Below, one piece after another: positions 7,427-11,163 of a stretch of DNA of 11,163 nucleotides. The stretch's first letter is position 1; the number at the start of each line of letters is the position of its first letter. The stretch is from an uncultured Bacteroides sp. (GTDB lineage Bacteria; Bacteroidota; Bacteroidia; Bacteroidales; Bacteroidaceae), in contig CAJKOW010000056.1 of the NCBI GenBank assembly GCA_905201685.1, positions 1-11,163 of the forward strand. The letters are read 5' to 3'. The translations under genes were made by a program, and so were the position numbers. The notes below the pieces were generated by a model. That model searched no databases. It was not told the origin of the DNA and worked only from the letters and a program-made list of their open reading frames with translations.

Positions 7427-7911
7427 TTTTCTTTTTTATTATTGTTGTTCTTATTTTTCCGTTTGTTGGCACGCTCGCACCTGCTGCACAAGCCATACAT
7501 ATACAATGAATAGTGCGTCAGGTTGAAACGCCCCAGTCTGGTATTTTCAATAGCATGCTGCAGCTCTTCATTCTGAAACTCGGTCACCTTGCCACACTGC
7601 GTACAGATCTGATGATGATGCGTATCGCGGTTATAACATTTTTCGTACTGGGAAGATGTGCCAAACTGGTGCTTGATGACCAGCCGGGCATTGATAAGCA
7701 GAATAATGGTATTGTAGAGGGTGGCACGGCTGACACGGAAATTCTCCTGATCGGCCATCAGCGAGTAAAGCGTATCAATGTCGAAATGCCCGTCAATGGA
7801 ATAGATGGTATCGAGTATGGCGTAACGTTCGGGTGTCTTGCGATGCCCGTGCGCATTGAGATATTCGGTGAATATCTGCCTGACCGTATCTTTCACATTC
7901 TGACTTTCCAT
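7423..7911 (-). CDS. Fur-family metal-responsive transcriptional regulator
   Basis: A 162-residue Fur/PerR/Zur-type repressor: N-terminal winged helix (about 10-85) with recognition helix 'RVSRATLYNTIILL' (59-72), then a dimerisation and metal domain. Metal ligands visible: H42 in the hinge region 'GHFD', H98-H100 ('THHHQICTQC'), structural zinc cysteines C103/C106 and C142/C145, H119, H133. Both CxxC pairs are present, as in zinc-structured Fur proteins; whether the sensed signal is iron, zinc, manganese or peroxide is not decidable here. The last residues (KRKNKNNNNKKEK) are a Lys/Asn-only tail encoded by A-rich DNA that runs straight into the purA start; this tail is likely disordered and may be a by-product of the overlap. 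First gene of a two-gene unit with purA. Confidence 0.93.
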   Translation of the reverse strand: MESQNVKDTVRQIFTEYLNAHGHRKTPERYAILDTIYSIDGHFDIDTLYSLMADQENFRVSRATLYNTIILLINARLVIKHQFGTSSQYEKCYNRDTHHHQICTQCGKVTEFQNEELQHAIENTRLGRFNLTHYSLYMYGLCSRCERANKRKNKNNNNKKEK

Positions 7912-7938
7912 ATCGGGGTAGCAGTAAATTACAGCTTA

Positions 7939-7968
7939 CAAAGTTAAGCCTTTTTTGTTGAAAGCAAG
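7939..7968 (-). promoter_or_regulatory. Putative promoter for the fur-like/purA unit
   Basis: Minus strand TAACTTTG (7946-7939) matches TAnnTTTG, with CTTG (7968-7965) 18 bp upstream. It gives a very short leader (about 20 nt) to the ATG at 7911. The surrounding CTTACAAAGTTAA is shared with the fucosidase promoter. Confidence 0.55.
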
Positions 7969-8022
7969 TGATAATAGGGATTTTTTCTTTAGAAACTACA
8001 GAGAAAGAGAGAAAAATAGATT

Positions 8023-8063
8023 TCCAAAGTAAAGACATAATATCTAAAGTAAGGACATCATAT
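8023..8063. repeat. Tandem 20-bp duplication
   Basis: Two units with a 20-bp period (8023-8043 and 8043-8063) share the pattern CnAAAGTAArGACATmATAT, differing at three positions. The first unit lies in a 26-bp stretch (8016-8041) whose imperfect copy recurs 731 bp away at 8747-8771. Confidence 0.8.
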
Positions 8064-8164
8064 AACTACTTACTACTGATAATACATTAGTATGACTACC
8101 TACTATTGATATTACTACTGATATTATTTATAGTATGACTACTTACTACTGATATTACTACTTA
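8061..8164. repeat. Iteron-like array of TACTACTGATA units
   Basis: The 11-mer TACTACTGATA occurs at 8071-8081, 8113-8123 and 8144-8154, with TACTATTGATA at 8101-8111 and a partial TACTACTTA at 8156-8164. Start spacings are 30, 12, 31 and 12 bp, giving a 42-43 bp higher-order period. The longer unit TAGTATGACTAC... at 8088-8119 and 8131-8162 matches at 30 of 32 positions. A further TACTACT is at 8228-8234, and ACTACT-cata-AGTAGT (8169-8184) closes the array with an inverted copy. Regular spacing near whole helical turns suggests a protein-binding array, unproven. Confidence 0.75.
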
Positions 8165-8334
8165 ATTAACTACTCATAAGTAGTAACGAAGAAAATCGGG
8201 AAAAGTTTCTTTTTTTTGTAATTTTCTTACTACTTTTTTTACAATATGAGTATCAGAAGAGGGAAAAGGAAGGAGAGAAACAGTTTTCGAAATTTATCTA
8301 AAAACATCGATATTCTATACAACTTCCCCTACCC

Positions 8335-8388
8335 TGTAGTTTGAAACTACATGGACTACAACTACTACCTTTTTTTGTTAAAAAAGGT
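8335..8388. repeat. Palindrome followed by A/T-tract hairpin
   Basis: TGTAGTTTGAAACTACA (8335-8351) is a perfect palindrome around a central G, a shape typical of repressor operators. Sixteen bp later ACCTTTTTT (8367-8375) pairs perfectly with AAAAAAGGT (8380-8388), a nine-pair stem with a four-base loop. CTAC/TACTAC words between and around them repeat the vocabulary of the upstream array. Confidence 0.6.
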
Positions 8389-8520
8389 TTAATAATAGGA
8401 CTCCTTTAAAAAAATCATCCTTACTGATATCCCGTTCTGAAGTCAAAGAAGTCTGATTTTTTTAACTTAACAGCTCAGAAGCCGATTCACCTCAAGAACC
8501 GTTAGGTTCCTATTATTAAA
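8388..8520. repeat. Nested long-range inverted repeats
   Basis: Outer arms TTTAATAATAGGA (8388-8400) and TCCTATTATTAAA (8508-8520) are perfectly complementary over 13 bp. Inside them, TTAAAAAAATCA (8406-8417) pairs perfectly over 12 bp with TGATTTTTTTAA (8454-8465), and GAACC-gtta-GGTTC (8496-8509) forms a small hairpin beside the right outer arm, sharing 8508-8509. The arrangement would fold as a closed stem with two internal arms, either as RNA or as extruded DNA. Confidence 0.65.
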
Positions 8521-8552
8521 GAGTTGTCATAATTCCAAAGAGCGTTTTTGTG

Positions 8553-8637
8553 AATAGCTGTCCACAAAATGTCTTTTAACAAGAATTCCATTCTTGTTTT
8601 TATGATATTATTTGTAAATATAGATAAAACAGCTATT
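8553..8637. repeat. Second nested inverted-repeat structure
   Basis: Outer arms AATAGCTGT (8553-8561) and ACAGCTATT (8629-8637) are perfect 9-bp complements. They enclose AACAAGAAT-tcc-ATTCTTGTT (8578-8598), a perfect nine-pair hairpin followed by TTT. On the plus strand the inner hairpin could act as an AU-rich terminator, on the minus strand less so. Confidence 0.6.
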
Positions 8638-8746
8638 AAAATATATTTATTAAACATAAAAAACTAAAAAACAGAGCAACATAAACAGATTTTCTCCGTT
8701 ATATTATCTAAAAGAGAGAAGAAGAGCATCAAAAGCAAATGATAAA

Positions 8747-8771
8747 ATAGATTACAAAGTAAAACCATAAT
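8747..8771. repeat. Distant copy of the 8016-8041 repeat
   Basis: ATAGATTA followed by CAAAGTAAAACCATAAT matches the stretch at 8016-8041 with a one-base gap and about three substitutions, in the same orientation. The two copies bracket the structured AT-rich block. Confidence 0.6.
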
Positions 8772-8969
8772 CCATACAAATAAGACCAGCTTCGCCATCC
8801 CATTATTTCACCATCCACTATCATAATACAGCCCTCATGGCCTAAACTTCGCTGGGATATGCCCATAGAGACAACAGGACATAGCCCAACAAGCACCCCC
8901 ATAAAGCCATCGCGACAAACCCATCACAAAACACAATCAGATTATTAACCCCCAATAAATATCACGAAT

Positions 8970-9437
8970 ATGGCATTCTATAAAAAAGCATACAATAAGA
9001 AAACCGAAGTATATTATCCCCGTGCCATCACCATAGGCACCGCCATCAATACCGACCAAATAGCAGAAGCATTGGCCGACAGAAGCACCGTCACCAAAAC
9101 GGACGTTAAAGCCGTATTGACGGAAATGGCAGACGTCATGTCACAATACATGGCCCAAGGCAAAAGCGTAAAACTGGAAGGACTCGGTTCTTTCCGATTA
9201 GGACTGAACACAAAAGGCGTGAAAAACGAAGAAGACTTCGATTTCCAGACACAACTGCAACGCGTAAAAGTAAATTTCATCCCCGAGACTACCTATCCTG
9301 CCTCTACAGGAGCAGCCACCCGCAGCATGGTAAGCAATAGCCTCGAATGGATTGAGTATGACAAAGCACTGACTACCGCCGACAGCAGCGAAGGAGGGAC
9401 TCCATCCGAAGGCGGAGGTGAGGATCCGTTAGGATAA
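8970..9437 (+). CDS. HU-family DNA-binding protein (HU_rel type)
   Basis: A 155-residue member of the HU-related family found mainly in Bacteroidales (TIGR01201-type). The HU core is recognisable: an N-terminal extension 'MAFYKKAYNKKTEVYYPRAI', a helical part (about 28-63, 'TDQIAEALADRSTVTKTDVKAVLTEM' region), then 'VKLEGLGSFRLGL' (67-79) carrying the GLGSF signature of HU/IHF at 71-75, and a beta arm rich in basic and aromatic residues up to about 105. The C-terminus (139-155) is a Gly/Ser/Glu/Pro low-complexity tail. It should bind and bend DNA non-specifically or at structured sites; the repeat-rich region directly upstream is a candidate target, by inference only. In this family the gene is often near amidase and small 'smalltalk' genes in Bacteroidales; neither is visible here. 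ATG at 8970 gives the standard family N-terminus. Confidence 0.88.
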   Translation: MAFYKKAYNKKTEVYYPRAITIGTAINTDQIAEALADRSTVTKTDVKAVLTEMADVMSQYMAQGKSVKLEGLGSFRLGLNTKGVKNEEDFDFQTQLQRVKVNFIPETTYPASTGAATRSMVSNSLEWIEYDKALTTADSSEGGTPSEGGGEDPLG

Positions 9438-9503
9438 GCTGAACCCGTAAAAATGCAAATATCGTCAGCAAAACATAAAGTACAATGCTATTGGAAAGCT
9501 ATT

Positions 9504-9520
9504 AAAAAGGGGCTTGTCCC
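9504..9520 (-). terminator. Short hairpin/U-tract terminator after the three-gene cluster
   Basis: On the minus strand, GGGACAAGCCCC followed by TTTTTAAT forms a small GC stem and U-run 32 bp beyond the stop of the 252-residue protein gene. Stem is only three to four pairs, so efficiency is uncertain. On the plus strand it lies past the HU stop and may end that transcript as well. Confidence 0.5.
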
Positions 9521-9551
9521 AACAAAACACAGCAACCTCTAAAACTCAAAA

Positions 9552-10310
9552 TTAGATTTTCCACTTGAAAGTCCTGATTACATTATCAAAATCCATCTTC
9601 CATCTATGAGCATCACGTACCCTATACGACAAGATTACATGCGCCATTTTATCATCATTAAAGAAAAGATAGTGAAATACATGCGTATAATTACGACCAG
9701 TTCCTTTCCGTATATACTCTACCCTAATCCCATATAAATTTTCTATCTTTACCCAACGCACAGTAGGCGTGGTAATAGCCTTAAATTCTGTATCCACTTC
9801 GCCTGCCACAGCTTTTTCCTGCAAAGTATGAATATCCTCCGCTGTAAGATCCATGGATTCGGAAGACTTCAAAAAATCCCCAGGGCTTCCTCTCTCAATA
9901 TCCAATATGATCCGACAATATGTTTGAAATGCCGCAGAATCCATTACAGCCAAATCTTTCTGTTGAAAAACGGGAGTGGAAGTATTTATCTTATAACCAT
10001 GCCAATCCGTATTTCTAACTCTTTGAGTATACAAATCATCGCTTTTTCTCAATTCCACAGTAGGAGGCACGCTAATATAAAAATCATCTCCCACCATATA
10101 CTTTGTCCAATCCGCAGGAGGAGTATAGGCAAACATCTCAAAAGGTTGCACCGGCTGTGTTTCCGTTGAAAGTTTCTCGTCGTCACCGCTTCGTAAATCA
10201 TGCAAAGTTTCCCTTCTTAACGCTTTTACTCCATAAAGATATCCCAACAACAGAAGATAGATGCAACTTATCCCGACAGCTACCCAACAACTATAGTTTT
10301 TTTTCATCAT
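9552..10310 (-). CDS. Membrane-anchored extracytoplasmic protein of unknown function
   Basis: A 252-residue protein I do not recognise. One N-terminal membrane segment (about 8-27, 'CWVAVGISCIYLLLLGYLYG') preceded by MMKKNYS indicates a signal anchor, with the rest outside the cytoplasm. A charged linker to about residue 60 is followed by a domain starting 'DWTKYMVGDDFYISVPPTVELR' region (68-88) and ending 'MAHVILSYRVRDAHRW...FDNVIRTFKWKI'. The opening strand 'F.ISVPP' and closing 'VIRTFKW' resemble the PsbP/Mog1-like (DUF1795-type) alpha-beta fold, a guess from pattern only. Last gene of the cluster; its ATG (10308-10310) lies 20 bp inside the end of the upstream gene, over an A8 run. The second Met is an alternative start. 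AT-rich composition differs from the purA side of the window. Confidence 0.75.
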   Translation of the reverse strand: MMKKNYSCWVAVGISCIYLLLLGYLYGVKALRRETLHDLRSGDDEKLSTETQPVQPFEMFAYTPPADWTKYMVGDDFYISVPPTVELRKSDDLYTQRVRNTDWHGYKINTSTPVFQQKDLAVMDSAAFQTYCRIILDIERGSPGDFLKSSESMDLTAEDIHTLQEKAVAGEVDTEFKAITTPTVRWVKIENLYGIRVEYIRKGTGRNYTHVFHYLFFNDDKMAHVILSYRVRDAHRWKMDFDNVIRTFKWKI

Positions 10311-10611
10311 CTGTTTTTTCTGGATTGTCTTTAAAGCCTTGATATACCCAAATCGCAGCTAAATATAATATAAATTCCACAATAAGAATAACAAAGAATA
10401 TAGATGGAGCCTCACTTTCATCCGCTACTCCCCCTGTTACAATAATTGAGGATAAAATCCATAATACACATAATAATCTGTTGTAGCCTCTATTTAAAGG
10501 GAACCAATAATTATTATGATTTGTGTTCTTAGTTTTCACAGGTTCATTTTTCCCCCATCTCAAAAAACTATTCCTACTTTCCTTTTTCTCGGTTATTTCT
10601 TCGATTTTCAT
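10291..10611 (-). CDS. Small two-TM membrane protein, unknown
   Basis: A 106-residue protein with a charged N-terminal cytoplasmic part (about 1-43, many Lys/Glu/Asn), two hydrophobic helices (about 45-60 'RLLCVLWILSSIIVTGG' and 70-91 'SIFFVILIVEFILYLAAIWVY') and a short acidic/lysine tail. No motif or family is recognised. It lies 3 bp downstream of the zinc-ribbon gene and overlaps the next gene by 20 bp, so it is almost certainly translated from the same mRNA as both. The overlap includes eight consecutive A residues; loss of one A would fuse this protein to the downstream one. Confidence 0.7.
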   Translation of the reverse strand: MKIEEITEKKESRNSFLRWGKNEPVKTKNTNHNNYWFPLNRGYNRLLCVLWILSSIIVTGGVADESEAPSIFFVILIVEFILYLAAIWVYQGFKDNPEKTDDEKKL

Positions 10612-10614
10612 AAC

Positions 10615-11058
10615 TTATAATATTATCGCAAATAAAATCATAACGTAAGCTATAGATAAGACCACACATGCAATTCCGACTGTGAGCCATCTTTCCTGAA
10701 CCTTCTCAAAGTGTTCAACAGACTTCCACCTTTTTCCATCCCATGCGAGTTTATTTCCTTCTATACCAAGATACAGACATATAATTATTATCAAAATAGA
10801 GAAAAACCAGTTTTGAAATAACGCTAATAGCAACATGAATAATCCTAAACCAATTTTGCCATTAAATAGACACCATAATCCTCCAGACAAAAAGGCTCCC
10901 CAGTTAAAAGAATTAATTTTGGAAGGAAATGTCTTTTCATCAAAAGTGATCTTAAATTTCTTATTACAATGACGACATTTCATAATTGCTTCTGTTTCAT
11001 TTATATAATTGCAAACAGAAAGTTCTTTTCCACAATTCGGACATACAGCCTTTTCCAT
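10615..11058 (-). CDS. Zinc-ribbon membrane protein, DUF2628-like
   Basis: A 147-residue protein when started at the ATG at 11056-11058. N-terminal zinc ribbon with C6-x2-C9 ('VCPNCGKE') and C28-x2-C31 ('MKCRHCNKK'). After a short linker comes 'INSFNWGAFLSGGLWCLFNGK' (48-68), the aromatic motif that opens DUF2628-type membrane domains, then hydrophobic segments at about 69-82, 84-99 and 126-146, with a soluble loop 'GNKLAWDGKRW' (101-111) between the last two. A TTG start at 11091 would add 11 residues but puts unrelated sequence ahead of the ribbon, so the ATG is preferred. First gene in the window of a three-gene membrane cluster (3-bp gap to the next). Function unknown; zinc ribbon plus membrane domain suggests a scaffold or sensor. 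Confidence 0.75.
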   Translation of the reverse strand: MEKAVCPNCGKELSVCNYINETEAIMKCRHCNKKFKITFDEKTFPSKINSFNWGAFLSGGLWCLFNGKIGLGLFMLLLALFQNWFFSILIIIICLYLGIEGNKLAWDGKRWKSVEHFEKVQERWLTVGIACVVLSIAYVMILFAIIL

Positions 11059-11123
11059 GATAGTCCCCACATTATTATCTCCAGCCCCCAAGATAGTTAT
11101 AAAAACACGAAGCGTGGAACTGC

Positions 11124-11136
11124 AATATCTGATATT
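11124..11136. promoter_or_regulatory. Perfect palindrome upstream of the membrane-protein cluster
   Basis: AATATC-t-GATATT is a perfect 13-bp palindrome 66 bp upstream of the zinc-ribbon gene. A small hairpin CACG-ctt-CGTG plus TTTTTAT (minus strand, 11117-11100) sits between it and the gene. It could be an operator, or the hairpin could end a transcript arriving from beyond the window. No TAnnTTTG box is visible. Confidence 0.3.
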
Positions 11137-11163
11137 TGAGAAGTTGAATAAAGTCGAAAATGA

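Larger units (their letters stand above)
7969..8969. other. One-kilobase AT-rich structured non-coding region
   Basis: About 1 kb with no convincing gene on either strand. From 7969 to about 8775 it is markedly AT-rich, with T- and A-tracts, iteron-like repeats (8061-8164), palindromes and hairpins (8169-8184, 8335-8351, 8367-8388, 8496-8509) and two nested inverted-repeat structures (8388-8520 and 8553-8637). From about 8780 to 8969 the plus strand becomes poor in G and rich in C and A, a composition expected of a 5' leader; this part probably belongs to the HU-gene transcript, though I found no strict TAnnTTTG box upstream of it. Short ORFs here (8246-8344 plus, 8729-8902 minus) are not supported. 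Confidence 0.7.

Noticed and set aside
8061..8164. Repeat array as a CRISPR
   Set aside because: Units are 11 bp with 12-31 bp spacing, the longer units overlap, intervening sequence is itself repetitive, and no cas gene is present.
8246..8344. 32-codon plus-strand ORF (MSIRRGKRKERNS...)
   Set aside because: Basic low-complexity start, no promoter or family resemblance, and its stop lies in the 8335-8351 palindrome; chance is sufficient.
8558..8566. DnaA-box-like CTGTCCACA, with the AT-rich region as a possible replication origin
   Set aside because: Two mismatches to TTATCCACA, only one copy found, and no replication gene nearby; not enough for an origin call.
8729..8902. 57-codon minus-strand ORF with a hydrophobic C-terminus
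   Set aside because: It spans one of the repeat copies and the likely HU leader, has several in-frame start choices and unnatural Trp/Tyr/Ile-rich end, and resembles no family I know.
9453..9542. 29-codon plus-strand ORF after the HU gene, considered as a smalltalk-type small protein
   Set aside because: It lacks the hydrophobic segment and Cys end of smalltalk proteins and contains the terminator hairpin of the opposite operon.

Overview
The window looks like a chromosomal segment from a gut-type Bacteroidales bacterium (Bacteroides/Phocaeicola-like). The reasons are family content (a PAP2 phosphatase fused to an outer-membrane barrel-like domain, a GH29 fucosidase, an HU_rel-type DNA-binding protein), upstream boxes matching the Bacteroides promoter consensus TAnnTTTG with a TTTG-like box about 20 bp further up, and the general lack of strong Shine-Dalgarno sequences. 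Species cannot be read from the sequence. No rRNA, tRNA, IS element, integrase or CRISPR array is visible.

Left part (about 1-7950), moderately GC-rich, mostly housekeeping. On the minus strand: a DEDDh 3'-5' exonuclease (74-568), ending exactly where three 22-bp GC-rich tandem repeats begin, and a YugP-type membrane zinc metallopeptidase (740-1441). On the plus strand: a 517-residue PAP2 phosphatase with a putative outer-membrane barrel (1809-3362). Convergent to it, on the minus strand: a secreted GH29 alpha-L-fucosidase (3382-4686), an aldo/keto reductase with the best promoter in the window (4902-5885), purA (6155-7426) and, upstream of purA and overlapping it by 4 bp, a Fur-family regulator (7423-7911). 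Fur and purA form a transcript that starts near 7939 and ends in a large hairpin terminator (6045-6132). The fucosidase and reductase each have their own promoter-like box.

Middle part (7912-8969): about 1.06 kb without a convincing gene, strongly AT-rich and full of ordered repeats. These are a 20-bp tandem duplication, an iteron-like array of TACTACTGATA units, perfect palindromes, two nested inverted-repeat structures, and a second distant copy of the first repeat that brackets most of the structured part. This is the least explained piece of the window. It leads into a lone HU_rel gene (8970-9437) on the plus strand.

Right part (9438-11163), AT-rich: a compact minus-strand cluster of three unrecognised or weakly recognised membrane proteins (zinc ribbon plus DUF2628-like protein; two-TM protein; anchored extracytoplasmic protein). 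They are separated by 3 bp and by a 20-bp overlap that contains an A8 run, and are followed by a short hairpin/U-tract terminator. They look like one operon converging on the HU gene. Their composition and lack of household names suggest accessory DNA.
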